Shown piece after piece: positions 1 through 8,404 of a DNA stretch of 64,000 nt. Position numbers and translations under genes: made by a program. How positions within the stretch are numbered: position 1 is the stretch's first letter; each line of letters starts with the position of its first letter. Source of the stretch: an uncultured Alphaproteobacteria bacterium (GTDB taxonomy: Bacteria > Pseudomonadota > Alphaproteobacteria > HIMB59 > GCA-002718135); the NCBI GenBank assembly GCA_902595805.1, contig CACJRM010000004.1:32234-96233 (forward strand), in the 5' to 3' direction. The notes beneath the pieces were generated by a model that worked only from the letters and a program-made list of their open reading frames with translations, searched no databases and was not told where the DNA came from.

Positions 1-1121
1 AACTACAAAGAATTATGACTGCTATGGCTATGTCACCAAGACCAGAACTAATAATTTTTGATGAACCAACAACTGCTCTTGATGTAACTACTCAAGTTGA
101 AGTTTTGTCTGCTATGAGATCAATAGTAGATAAATTTAATACTGCAGCAATTTATATTACTCATGATTTAGCTGTAGTTGCTCAAATGGCTGATAGAATT
201 AAAGTTCTTAGATATGGAGAAGAAGTTGAAGAGTCTGAAACGAGAGAGATGCTCTCAAACCCTAAAGAAGAATATACCAAATCACTATGGTCAGTAAGAT
301 CACTTATCAAGCCTGAAGAAACGAATGAAGATTATATGTTGTCCATTAAAAATATTGATGCAGCTTATGGCTCATCAAAAGTTCTGCATAATGTTTCTGT
401 TAATATTCCTAGGGGTAAAACTGTAGCAATAGTGGGAGAAAGTGGATCAGGAAAATCAACAACTGCAAGAGTGATAACAGGCTTACTGCCTCAAACCAAA
501 GGAGAAATTATATTTGATGGAAAAAAATTATCTCCAAAACTTGAGCAAAGATCAAAAGAAGAATTAAGAAGAATTCAAATAATTTTTCAAATGCCTGATA
601 CAGCAATGAATCCTAAACAAACTGTTGATGAAATAATTGGAAGACCAATTGAATTTTACCATGGAGTAAAAGGAAAAGAGCGTGAGGCTAAAGTAATAGA
701 ATTGTTAAAAATGATTGAATTAGATGAATCTTTTTTAGATAGACTGCCATCTGAATTATCAGGAGGTCAAAAACAAAGAATTTGTATTGCTAGAGCTCTA
801 GCTGCTAATCCAGATCTAATTATTTGTGACGAGGTTACTTCAGCATTGGATCAAATTGTTCAAGAAGGAATTTTAAAACTCTTACAAAAACTTCAAAAAG
901 ATCTTGGAGTGACTTACATTTTTATTACTCACGATATTGCTACTGTTAAAGCTATTTCCGATGAAATAGTAGTTATGTATCAAGGCAAAGTAGTTGAACA
1001 AGGATTAAAAAGTAAAATCTTAAATCCCCCACACCCTGATTATACAGAACTGTTATTGTCTTCAGTTCCAGAAATGGATCCTGATTGGCTAACCAATCTT
1101 TTGAATAAAAGATCTTCTTAG
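1..1121 (+). CDS. ABC transporter ATP-binding protein, fused DppD-DppF type (5' end cut by window)
   Basis: This is an ATP-hydrolysing subunit of a peptide/opine/nickel-class importer, with two nucleotide-binding domains in one chain. The reading frame is open to the first base (bases 3-14 read LQRI before the first ATG at 15), so the N-terminus lies outside the window. Numbered from that ATG, the first domain keeps Walker B (DEPTTALD, 16-23) and its H-loop (THD, 49-51). The second domain is complete: Walker A GESGSGKST (141-149), signature LSGGQ (248-252), Walker B (267-272), switch His306, and the oligopeptide-transporter C-terminal segment around NPPHPDY. Permeases and binding protein should lie upstream. 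The substrate cannot be told from the ATPase; the SDR and GMC genes downstream may metabolise it. Confidence 0.9.
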   Translation, partial: LQRIMTAMAMSPRPELIIFDEPTTALDVTTQVEVLSAMRSIVDKFNTAAIYITHDLAVVAQMADRIKVLRYGEEVEESETREMLSNPKEEYTKSLWSVRSLIKPEETNEDYMLSIKNIDAAYGSSKVLHNVSVNIPRGKTVAIVGESGSGKSTTARVITGLLPQTKGEIIFDGKKLSPKLEQRSKEELRRIQIIFQMPDTAMNPKQTVDEIIGRPIEFYHGVKGKEREAKVIELLKMIELDESFLDRLPSELSGGQKQRICIARALAANPDLIICDEVTSALDQIVQEGILKLLQKLQKDLGVTYIFITHDIATVKAISDEIVVMYQGKVVEQGLKSKILNPPHPDYTELLLSSVPEMDPDWLTNLLNKRSS

Positions 1122-1140
1122 TAAATCTATATTTTAAATA

Positions 1141-1407
1141 ATGAATATATTTAAATTTTTACTTAATTTTTTTTCTAGCAAAGAAAATAGAATAGATAAT
1201 CTAGAAGCAAAAAATATAATGATAATTGAGAACGATTTTAATAAAAATAATTTAACATTAGGTTCTATTTACAAAGTAAATCAAAATATAAAACTAAAAA
1301 ATTTTAAAAATAAAATTCTTGAAGATAATTTAACAATAGTAGTTACTGACAATAAAGGTAAAACTATTGGATATATTTCTAAAAAGGAGATAGATAATAT
1401 TCAATAA
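1141..1407 (+). CDS. hypothetical 88-aa protein
   Basis: I do not recognise this protein. It begins with an aromatic/hydrophobic stretch (residues 3-12, FKFLLNFF region), then becomes Lys/Asn-rich. The C-terminal third (about 65-83) reads as two beta strands, with a VVTDNKGKTIGYI segment that weakly recalls the end of HIRAN-type beta-barrel domains; that resemblance is an impression only. It lies 19 nt after the ABC ATPase, and its TAA is immediately followed by the ATG of the SDR gene, so it is very probably co-transcribed. Start ATG; no clear Shine-Dalgarno. Confidence 0.7.
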   Translation: MNIFKFLLNFFSSKENRIDNLEAKNIMIIENDFNKNNLTLGSIYKVNQNIKLKNFKNKILEDNLTIVVTDNKGKTIGYISKKEIDNIQ

Positions 1408-2190
1408 ATGAAAATCAATCTGAGTAAAAAAAATTATGTTATATCTGCTGGTGCAGATGGTTTAGGTTTTGCTATAGCAAATAAGATAGTTAATTCAGGT
1501 GGCAAGGTACATTTATCTGATATAAATAAATCAAAAATTGATAAAATAAATGCAAATAAAAAATATCGTAATAAAATATTTGCTAAACACTTAGACTGTA
1601 CAAATCCAAAAGACATTAAAGAATATTTTAATTCTCTAACTAACTTAAAAAAAATAGATGGATTAATAAATAATATTGGTATTGCAGGACCTACAAAGTA
1701 TCTTCAGAATATTTCAATTGATGAATGGGATCAAACAATCAAAACAAATCTTAGTTCACATTTTTACTTTACTAAATTTGCTATACCATTCTTAAAAAAG
1801 TCTAAAAAAGCATCAATTATCAATTTATCTTCAACTGCTGGTTTGTTTGGTTATGCTCAAAGATCTCCTTACACATCTAGTAAATGGGCAATAATTGGAT
1901 TAACTAAAACATTAGCTGTTGAATTGGGAAAATTTAAAATACGAGTAAATGCAATTTGTCCAGGTTCAGTGAATGGTGATAGAATGGACAGAGTCATAAA
2001 TGCAAAAGCTAAATTAATTAAATCAACAAAAAATAAAGTAAGAAAAGATCTAGAGTCAATGGTTTCATTAAAAACATTTGTAGAAAAAGAAGATATTGCA
2101 TCAATGGCATTATTTTTATTGAGCGATGCCTCAGAAAATGTATCTGGTCAAATCATGACTGTTGATGGAAATACTGAAAGAATGAATTAG
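1408..2190 (+). CDS. SDR-family NAD(P)-dependent dehydrogenase
   Basis: Classical short-chain dehydrogenase/reductase of 260 residues, the usual length. Visible are a glycine-rich cofactor loop (GADGLG, 15-20), the NNIG motif (88-91), catalytic Ser142 and the YxxxK pair Tyr155/Lys159, then the PGSVNG segment. A helical insertion at about 193-220 (Lys-rich) sits in the substrate-lid region. It directly follows the small unknown gene and overlaps the GMC oxidoreductase start by one base, so these two redox enzymes probably act in one pathway. The substrate is unknown; a hydroxy-acid or polyol is possible. Residue Asp38 at the end of beta-2 would favour NAD over NADP (inference). Confidence 0.88.
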   Translation: MKINLSKKNYVISAGADGLGFAIANKIVNSGGKVHLSDINKSKIDKINANKKYRNKIFAKHLDCTNPKDIKEYFNSLTNLKKIDGLINNIGIAGPTKYLQNISIDEWDQTIKTNLSSHFYFTKFAIPFLKKSKKASIINLSSTAGLFGYAQRSPYTSSKWAIIGLTKTLAVELGKFKIRVNAICPGSVNGDRMDRVINAKAKLIKSTKNKVRKDLESMVSLKTFVEKEDIASMALFLLSDASENVSGQIMTVDGNTERMN

Positions 2191-3791
2191 TGGTTAACAA
2201 CGCTGACTATATCATTGTTGGAGCAGGGTCAGCAGGTTGTGTTTTAGCTAACAGATTGTCTTCACAATCAAAGAATTCTGTAATTTTATTAGAAGCTGGT
2301 CCATCGAGTAAAACCTGGAAAGTTGATATGCCAAGCGCACTTCTATATGCAATGCATGACCCAAAATTTAATTGGAAATATTATACGGAGCCTGAACCGT
2401 TTCTAAATAATAGATCTTTATATTGCCCAAGAGGTAAAATGATCGGGGGATGCTCTTCTCATAATGGAATGGTTTTTGCTAGAGGTCATAAAGAGGATTT
2501 TGATAGATGGTCTTCAAGTGGTTTAACTGATTGGTCATATGAAAAAGTTTTACCTTTTTTTAAAAAATTAGAAACTTGGTCTCATAATAGTAATGAAAGA
2601 GGTAATGAGGGGCCATTAAAAGTAAATAAGTCAAACATAGATAAAAAATATCCTTTATTTAAAAAAGTTTTAGAAGCTGCACAAGAAGCTGGATATAAAA
2701 TATTTAATGACTCTAATAATACTGATAATGAAGGTTTTGGTACTTTTGATGTAACAATAAACAACGGTGTAAGACAAAGTGTTGCTAAAGCATATTTAGA
2801 ACCAATACAAAATAGAAAAAATCTAAGAATAATAAATAATATTGATGTGAAAAAAATTCTTTTTAAAAATAAAACTGCAATTGGTGTTGAAACTATTAAA
2901 AAAAATATAACAAATAAATATTTAGCAAATAAAGAAGTTATACTTTGTGCAGGTTCAATTAATTCTCCCAAAATTCTTCAATTATCTGGAATAGGTAATG
3001 AAAAACATCTTAAAAGCTTGGGAATAGAAGTAATTAATAATTTAATTGGGGTGGGAGAAAATTTACAAGATCATTTAGAGATGTATATTCAATATAAATC
3101 AAAAAAAAATGAAACATTACATTCTTTAGCAACAAATTTTCTCTATCAAGCAATTGAAGGATCAAAATGGTTTTTGTTTAAAAAAGGTAGGTTAGCAAAC
3201 TCACACTTAGAGTTAGGAGGGTTTGTTAAATCTGACAAATCATATAATCATCCAAACTTACAATTTCATTTTTTTCCATACTTAGTTATTAATCATGGTT
3301 TGGAAAATCCTAATTTTGAAGCCTTTCAATTTCATGTTTGTCCGAATAGACCAAAAAGTAGGGGGTTTGTTAAAATTAAAACAAATAACTATAAAGATGA
3401 TCCTAAAATACAATTTAATTATCTTAAGCATGAAGACGATTTAAAACAAATGAGAGAAGGTGTAGGAATTGCTAAAAAAATTTTGTCTCAAAAAGCACTT
3501 AAAGATTATGTTGGTACAGAAATTAGGCCTGGGAAGAATGTATCTAATCAAAATGAATTAGATGAAGTTATTAAAAATACATCTGAATCTGCGTATCATC
3601 CGTCATGCACAAATAAAATGGGTGAGGACAAAACTTCAGTTGTAGATCAAGACCTAAGGGTTCATGGAATTCAAAATTTAAGAGTTATTGATGCTTCTGT
3701 AATGCCAGATATTGTTAGTGCGAATTTAAATGCAACAACTATTATGATTGCTGAAAAAGCTTACGACCAAATAAATAGTACCGTTAGTTAG
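2190..3791 (+). CDS. GMC-family FAD-dependent oxidoreductase (choline-dehydrogenase-like)
   Basis: Flavin-dependent alcohol dehydrogenase of the glucose-methanol-choline family, 533 residues. The FAD-binding GAGSAG lies at 11-16, the second GMC signature GGCSSHNGM at 86-94, the third conserved block around CAGSINSPKILQLSGIG (253-269), and the catalytic His470 in AYHPSC with the partner Asn near 512-514. It starts with GTG, overlapping the TAG of the SDR gene by one base. The family oxidises choline, polyethylene glycol and other alcohols. BetA-like activity would fit the betaine theme further downstream, but substrate assignment by sequence in this family is unreliable, so I give no symbol. 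Confidence 0.9.
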   Translation: MVNNADYIIVGAGSAGCVLANRLSSQSKNSVILLEAGPSSKTWKVDMPSALLYAMHDPKFNWKYYTEPEPFLNNRSLYCPRGKMIGGCSSHNGMVFARGHKEDFDRWSSSGLTDWSYEKVLPFFKKLETWSHNSNERGNEGPLKVNKSNIDKKYPLFKKVLEAAQEAGYKIFNDSNNTDNEGFGTFDVTINNGVRQSVAKAYLEPIQNRKNLRIINNIDVKKILFKNKTAIGVETIKKNITNKYLANKEVILCAGSINSPKILQLSGIGNEKHLKSLGIEVINNLIGVGENLQDHLEMYIQYKSKKNETLHSLATNFLYQAIEGSKWFLFKKGRLANSHLELGGFVKSDKSYNHPNLQFHFFPYLVINHGLENPNFEAFQFHVCPNRPKSRGFVKIKTNNYKDDPKIQFNYLKHEDDLKQMREGVGIAKKILSQKALKDYVGTEIRPGKNVSNQNELDEVIKNTSESAYHPSCTNKMGEDKTSVVDQDLRVHGIQNLRVIDASVMPDIVSANLNATTIMIAEKAYDQINSTVS

Positions 3792-3800
3792 AGAGATAAA

Positions 3801-3827
3801 ATCTAATTTAATTAGATCGTTTTTCTT
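3801..3827 (+). terminator. hairpin followed by T-run after the GMC gene
   Basis: A 7-bp perfect stem (ATCTAAT at 3801-3807, ATTAGAT at 3811-3817) with a three-base loop is followed after CG by a T-rich run from 3820. It lies 9 nt past the stop of the GMC oxidoreductase. The stem is AT-rich and so not strong, but it is the only hairpin at a convergent junction in this window. It also contains the stop codon of the minus-strand small ORF. Confidence 0.5.
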
Positions 3828-3991
3828 CTAAGAGTCCAACCGTATCTTTCGCTGTAGTATGCTTCGATACCATCAGCAAGATTAAGGTCATAATTTGAAT
3901 CTATAGATCCTTCAAGAACCTTCTTCTCAATAGAACTCTGCTCTAGGCTGTCTTTTTGGTTATTAATATTTTCTGTTAGTTTACTGTTCAT
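3812..3991 (-). CDS. small ORF, 59 aa, unrecognised
   Basis: Reading the minus strand from the ATG at 3991 gives 59 codons ending TAA at 3814-3812. The N-terminal half is polar and Glu/Lys-rich; the C-terminal part (about residues 33-57) contains DLNLADGIEAYYSERYGW and ends in Arg-Arg-Lys. This looks like real coding sequence: amino-acid usage is balanced, Trp, Tyr and Gly are present, and local GC is higher than in nearby spacers. It fills the otherwise empty 308-bp gap between the GMC gene and the XRE regulator. Function unknown; I do not recognise a family. Confidence 0.6.
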   Translation of the reverse strand: MNSKLTENINNQKDSLEQSSIEKKVLEGSIDSNYDLNLADGIEAYYSERYGWTLRRKTI

Positions 3992-4099
3992 ATTTACAGA
4001 TTTTACAAATACATAATAAAATAAAAAAAAACTAGAGTTTTTCTTAGTTTTAATGTAAAGAAAATTACTTTGAATTTATTATTTTTGTAAATTTTGTAA

Positions 4100-5539
4100 A
4101 TGAATATTGAATCTGACATAAATTTTGGCCCAAGGTTAAAAAAACAAAGGATAAGCAAAGGTTTTTCACAAGCTGAATTATCAAAAACTATTGGCATATC
4201 TCCTAGTTATTTAAATTTAATTGAAAGTGGAAAAAGAAAAATACCGCTTTCCTTACTAATTAAAGCAGCTGATAAATTAGATTTATCAATTAAAGACTTC
4301 TCAACAGAATCTAGCAAACGACTTCTTTCAGACGTGATGGATGTTTTAAGCAATGAAATTTTTGATGATTTAAAGATTACCAATCATGACACAAGTGACT
4401 TCATTGGTTCAAATCCTAACATAGCTAAAGCATTATTGACAATAAATGATTCTTTTAAAAGTTTTAAAGAAGATATGCAAAATCGACTTGAAACTATGGA
4501 TGTCAATGCAAATCAAATAGAAAAACCAACAAGACTACCTGTAGAAATTGTTTCAGATATTCTTCAAGAAAATAAAAATTACTTTCATGATTTAGAAGTA
4601 AGTTCTGAAAATCTAAGAAAAAAAATAGGTCTTGAAACTGGGCCTAACATTGGTTCTGGATCTAAATTATCACGTTATCTCAAAGAAAAACATGGAATTG
4701 AAGTTAAAATAGTAACAATAAACGAAGATGAAAAAATAGTTAAAAGATTTGATGAAAAATCCAAGATTTTTTATCTTTCTGAAATGTTAACTTACACATC
4801 AAGAAACTTTCATTTAGCATCACAAGTTGCTTATTTAGAGGCTAATGATGTTATCAATAAAGTTATTAAAGATAATAATGTTGAGTCAGAAGAAGTAGAG
4901 CCTTTGCTTAAACTATCTTTATTAAATTACTACGCTGCTGCTTTTATGATGCCTTATAACGATTTTTTAAAGAGTGCTAAATTACATAAATATGATGTGG
5001 AAATTTTGATGCATCATTATGCTTGTAGTTTTGAACAAGTTACACATAGATTAACAAATCTTCAAAGACCTAGAAACGAAGGAGTGCCATTTCATTTTTT
5101 AAAAACAGATATTGCTGGAAATGTGTCAAAGCGATTTTCTTTATCTGGTATTCATATACCAAGACATGGAGGTTCTTGTCCTAGATGGAATGTGTATACT
5201 GCATTTTTAAATCCTGGAAAAATTCATCCTCAAATATCTAAAATGCCTGATGGACGAGTATATTTTTGTATAGCAAGAGCTTTTGAGAAAGGAATTGAAA
5301 AACATGGAATGCCTAAAAGTTTTGTTTCGATTGGTTTAGGTTGTGATATGAAATACGCTAAAGATCTAATTTATTCTGAAGGAATTGATCTAAATAATAA
5401 AAAATTACAAATGCCAATTGGAGTTTCGTGTAGGATATGCCCTAGAGTGGAATGTCAGCAAAGAGCTTTTCCTCCAATTGATAAAGAGCTTAAATTAGAT
5501 ATAAAATATAGAGGGACTTCTCCGTACGTTACAATTTAG
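4100..5539 (+). CDS. XRE-family regulator of the RamB/ScfR (short-chain fatty acyl) type
   Basis: 479-residue transcription factor. An N-terminal helix-turn-helix of the XRE type spans about 8-62 (RLKKQR...SQAELSKTIGISPSYLNLIESGKR). The middle region corresponds to the ImmA/IrrE-like segment of this family, but the HEXXH metallopeptidase motif is absent (the aligned stretch reads HLASQVAYLE), so it is probably a ligand-sensing, not proteolytic, domain. The C-terminal DUF2083 domain carries conserved cysteines (GGSCPRW, GLGCDMKY, CRICPRVEC). Relatives such as RamB and MccR control acetate, glyoxylate or methylcitrate metabolism. Its target here is unknown; the neighbouring carnitine genes, which yield acetoacetate, are candidates. 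Its stop abuts the stop of the MDR gene. Confidence 0.85.
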   Translation: MNIESDINFGPRLKKQRISKGFSQAELSKTIGISPSYLNLIESGKRKIPLSLLIKAADKLDLSIKDFSTESSKRLLSDVMDVLSNEIFDDLKITNHDTSDFIGSNPNIAKALLTINDSFKSFKEDMQNRLETMDVNANQIEKPTRLPVEIVSDILQENKNYFHDLEVSSENLRKKIGLETGPNIGSGSKLSRYLKEKHGIEVKIVTINEDEKIVKRFDEKSKIFYLSEMLTYTSRNFHLASQVAYLEANDVINKVIKDNNVESEEVEPLLKLSLLNYYAAAFMMPYNDFLKSAKLHKYDVEILMHHYACSFEQVTHRLTNLQRPRNEGVPFHFLKTDIAGNVSKRFSLSGIHIPRHGGSCPRWNVYTAFLNPGKIHPQISKMPDGRVYFCIARAFEKGIEKHGMPKSFVSIGLGCDMKYAKDLIYSEGIDLNNKKLQMPIGVSCRICPRVECQQRAFPPIDKELKLDIKYRGTSPYVTI

Positions 5540-6547
5540 TTAAATTTTGACTAACATTTTACCTAAATTTTTACCATTAAATAAATCTATAAATGCTTTA
5601 GGAGCATTTTCTATATTTTCATAAATTGTTTCTTTAAATTTTATTTTTCCTTCTGAAATCCAATTTCGCATATCAGTTTCAAAAGGCTCATTATCATTTT
5701 CATGATCAAAAATTAAAAAACCTTTGATTGTTAATCTTTTGACTAATACGTGCGCCATATTTTTTAGTCCAGCAGGAGCAGAAGTTGAATTCATTTGAGA
5801 AATCCTTCCACAAATAACAATTCTTCCAAAATTTTTCATTCGAAAAATTGCAGACTCTAAAAAATCACCTCCAACATTATCAAAGTATAAGTCAAATCCT
5901 TCAGGGCAAATTTCTTTTAAGTGAAGAACAAGGTTATCAATTTTTTTATAATTAAATGCAACATCAACATTTAATTCATTTTTTAACCAATCAACTTTTT
6001 CATCTGATCCTGTACTAGCATAAACTTTACATCCTAAATTTTTTGCAATTTGACAAACTGTTGATCCAACACTTCCACCTGCTGAAGATACAAGAATACT
6101 TTGTCCCCTTTGTATATTCCCATGATTAAAAAGACCAATATATGCTGTTTGACCTGTCATTCCTAAAGGTCCTAGATAAGTTTGCAATGGAAGATTGGAA
6201 TCTTTTATTTTTTTTAAATCACCGCCTTTGCAAATGAAGTTATCTCTCATTCCAAAATTACTGAAAACAACATCTCCTTCTTTAAATTGTGAATCTTTTG
6301 ATTTTTGGACTGACCCAATTGCATAACCTTCCATTTCCTCTTCTAATAAAAAGGGTGGTTTATAATTTTTACGTTCTGTCATTCTTGCTCTCATATACGG
6401 ATCAACAGATATCCATGAATTAAGAACATGAATATTATGTGTTTCATCTAATTCTAAAGTTTTAGATTTAATTTCAAAATCCTCTTCTTTGGGTAAGCCA
6501 GTTGGTATATAATTTTTTAAAGCTACATATTTTGAGATTATTGTCAT
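5540..6547 (-). CDS. NADP-dependent oxidoreductase, MDR superfamily (CurA/leukotriene B4 dehydrogenase-like)
   Basis: Medium-chain dehydrogenase/reductase without structural or catalytic zinc, 335 residues. Features are the N-terminal SWISVDPYMRARM segment typical of the prostaglandin-reductase/CurA branch, LGPLGMTGQTAY, the nucleotide-binding SAGGSVGS loop near residues 155-162, and NVGG in the second half. These enzymes reduce alpha,beta-unsaturated ketones or aldehydes with NADPH. It ends a minus-strand run, 2 nt after lcdH-like and BKACE genes, suggesting co-transcription with carnitine breakdown, though no step of the known pathway needs it. It could detoxify an enone or crotonyl-type product (inference). 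Confidence 0.85.
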   Translation of the reverse strand: MTIISKYVALKNYIPTGLPKEEDFEIKSKTLELDETHNIHVLNSWISVDPYMRARMTERKNYKPPFLLEEEMEGYAIGSVQKSKDSQFKEGDVVFSNFGMRDNFICKGGDLKKIKDSNLPLQTYLGPLGMTGQTAYIGLFNHGNIQRGQSILVSSAGGSVGSTVCQIAKNLGCKVYASTGSDEKVDWLKNELNVDVAFNYKKIDNLVLHLKEICPEGFDLYFDNVGGDFLESAIFRMKNFGRIVICGRISQMNSTSAPAGLKNMAHVLVKRLTIKGFLIFDHENDNEPFETDMRNWISEGKIKFKETIYENIENAPKAFIDLFNGKNLGKMLVKI

Positions 6548-6549
6548 AA

Positions 6550-7470
6550 TTATAATTTATATTTTTTCTTTAATTCTAGCAAATCTATTAAGAAATTATC
6601 TCTTATGTTACTTAAATCTTTTATAGAATGATTATTTGATTGTTTTTTTGTTCCTTTGATTATTTTTTCTTTAAGTTTTTTTGTCAATTTTGGAGATTTC
6701 AGTTTAGTCCATGGGAGTTTTAATGCTGGCCCAAATTGATCTAACATATGTTTCATACCCATTTCTCCTCCAGCAAGATGAAAAGTAAGAAAAGTTCCCA
6801 TTAAAGCCCACCTCATACCAGGGCCATAAGTGATTGCTTCATCTAAATCTTTTGTTGAAGCATATCCATCATTTACAATATGTAAACCCTCTCTCCACAA
6901 AGCTTCTTGCAATCTATCAGATAAAAAGCCTGGTAATTCTTTTTCTACCAATAATGTCTTCATTTTAATTTTTTGATAAAATTTTTTTGCTTTATTTAGA
7001 TATAAATTTGTAGTTTTTTTACCTTTTACAATTTCAACCAAAGGGAGAATATATACAGGGTTAAATGGATGAGCTATGATTAATCTTTTTGGATTAATAC
7101 ATTTTGATTGTAAATTTGATGGAAGTAAACCAGATGAACTTGAAGCAATTATTGAATTTGAAGGTGAATATTTACTTATATTTTTTATAACATCTTTTTT
7201 TAAAGTTAATCGTTCGGGGACATTTTCCTGAATTAAATCTGCATTTTTTACTGCTTCTTCAATACTGTCTACGATTTCCAAATTTTTGAAATTGATTTTT
7301 GTATTATATAATTTTTTTATAATTAAGTTTGTTCTTGTTATTTCTTCTTTTAGAAAATGTAATTGCTTAGAATTTTTATCAAATGCTTTGACTTTTATAC
7401 CATTAGCGAGAAATCTAAGTATCCAGCCGGTACCAATTACACCAGTTCCAATGACAGCAATATTTTTCAA
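6550..7470 (-). CDS. lcdH: 3-hydroxyacyl-CoA dehydrogenase family, probable L-carnitine dehydrogenase
   Basis: NAD-dependent dehydrogenase of 306 residues that would oxidise L-carnitine to 3-dehydrocarnitine. The Rossmann motif GTGVIGTGW lies at 8-16, QENVPER at 81-87, the SSSSGLLPS serine motif at 110-118, and the catalytic-type His134 in AHPFNP with downstream Glu146. The C-terminal GPGMRWALMG region is typical of the carnitine-dehydrogenase branch. Assignment rests on this branch signature plus the adjacent BKACE gene (one base apart) and a hot-dog thioesterase; that trio is the known carnitine-degradation set. The start is TTG at 7470, chosen because it gives the conserved Rossmann N-terminus and there is no ATG upstream before the BKACE stop. 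Confidence 0.82.
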   Translation of the reverse strand: MKNIAVIGTGVIGTGWILRFLANGIKVKAFDKNSKQLHFLKEEITRTNLIIKKLYNTKINFKNLEIVDSIEEAVKNADLIQENVPERLTLKKDVIKNISKYSPSNSIIASSSSGLLPSNLQSKCINPKRLIIAHPFNPVYILPLVEIVKGKKTTNLYLNKAKKFYQKIKMKTLLVEKELPGFLSDRLQEALWREGLHIVNDGYASTKDLDEAITYGPGMRWALMGTFLTFHLAGGEMGMKHMLDQFGPALKLPWTKLKSPKLTKKLKEKIIKGTKKQSNNHSIKDLSNIRDNFLIDLLELKKKYKL

Positions 7471-7471
7471 A

Positions 7472-8362
7472 TTAAAAATGTTTTTTTAGTTTTAATTTCT
7501 CTCTAGTCTGTTGAGGGGATAAAATAGAAGCCCCCAAATCTTCAACAATGCATCTTGCTTTTTCAACTAACTGTGCATTTGATGCAAAAACTCCTTTCTT
7601 TAAATAAAGATTGTCTTCAAGTCCCACACGAACATTTCCTCCTAAAATAACTGCTTGTGCAGCCATGGGCATTTGTGATCTTCCTATTCCAAATCCAGAC
7701 CAAATACCTTCAGTAGGTATCATTTCAGCCATTGCTTTCATTGCGCTCGTTGTTGCTGGTGATCCCCAAGGTATACCAAGGCATATTTGATAAAAAGGAG
7801 GGCCGTCAATTAAACCTTCTTTATAAAGTTGGTTAGCAAACCATAAATGACCCATTTCAAAGGCTTCCATTTCTGGTTTGACTCCAAGTTCCTGCATTTT
7901 TTTTGCTGCAGTTCTTAGTTGTATCGGTGTATGAATAAAAGTCATGTTTGAGTCACCAAAATTTAGTGAGCCGCAGTCTAAAGTACAAATTTCAGGTAAT
8001 AACTCTTCAACATGTTCTAATCTGCTTAATGCATCAATCATATCTGTATTTGCTCCCACTGGATTTAAAGGATCTTTACCTGTTCCCACTTCAAAATCAC
8101 CACCCATACCTGTTGTAAAATTTAAAACTACATCAGTATCAGAAGAGCGAATTCTATCTGCCACTTCTTTATAATAACTTAAATTTCTAGAAGGTTTGCC
8201 ATCAGGTTCCCTTACATGTACATGAGCTATCGCTGCACCGGCTTTGGCAGCTTCAATTGAAGCATCAGCAATTTGTTTTGGTGTTATAGGTAATTCAGGA
8301 TGTTTGCCTGCCGTATCTCCTGATCCAGTTACAGCACACGAAATTATTACTTCATTATTCAT
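7472..8362 (-). CDS. BKACE (DUF849) beta-keto acid cleavage enzyme, probable dehydrocarnitine cleavage enzyme
   Basis: Metal-dependent enzyme of the 3-keto-5-aminohexanoate cleavage (Kce) family, 296 residues. The zinc-binding HVHVREP motif is at 47-53, followed by FTTGMGG and the late [10 protein letters not shown] block holding the conserved Glu. In the carnitine pathway the family condenses 3-dehydrocarnitine with acetyl-CoA to give betainyl-CoA and acetoacetate. Substrate specificity across BKACE is broad, so the carnitine role comes from its neighbours: the dehydrogenase immediately downstream and a divergent thioesterase 42 nt upstream. Codon use is slightly less AT-rich than around it. 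Confidence 0.87.
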   Translation of the reverse strand: MNNEVIISCAVTGSGDTAGKHPELPITPKQIADASIEAAKAGAAIAHVHVREPDGKPSRNLSYYKEVADRIRSSDTDVVLNFTTGMGGDFEVGTGKDPLNPVGANTDMIDALSRLEHVEELLPEICTLDCGSLNFGDSNMTFIHTPIQLRTAAKKMQELGVKPEMEAFEMGHLWFANQLYKEGLIDGPPFYQICLGIPWGSPATTSAMKAMAEMIPTEGIWSGFGIGRSQMPMAAQAVILGGNVRVGLEDNLYLKKGVFASNAQLVEKARCIVEDLGASILSPQQTREKLKLKKHF

Positions 8363-8404
8363 TATTTTAAACTACTATATTTTTTGAATTAATAAAGAAA
8401 AACA
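8363..8404. promoter_or_regulatory. divergent intergenic region between BKACE and thioesterase genes
   Basis: Only 42 nt separate the two divergent ATG codons, so both promoters must overlap here or lie inside coding sequence. The spacer is almost pure A/T and includes ACTATATTTTTTGAAT. I cannot assign -35 and -10 elements with confidence. Back-to-back arrangement suggests the carnitine genes and the thioesterase share control. Confidence 0.35.

Noticed and set aside
1408..2190. Calling the SDR gene fabG
   Set aside because: The genuine fabG is in the fab operon at 58943-59665; this copy sits in an unrelated operon and has a lid insertion.
2582..2971. 129-codon minus-strand ORF inside the GMC gene
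   Set aside because: Shadow of a well-supported GMC coding region; leucine/serine-rich antisense composition.
4003..4197. 64-codon minus-strand ORF
   Set aside because: Overlaps the start of the XRE regulator and is Lys/Phe/Ile-rich low-complexity shadow sequence.
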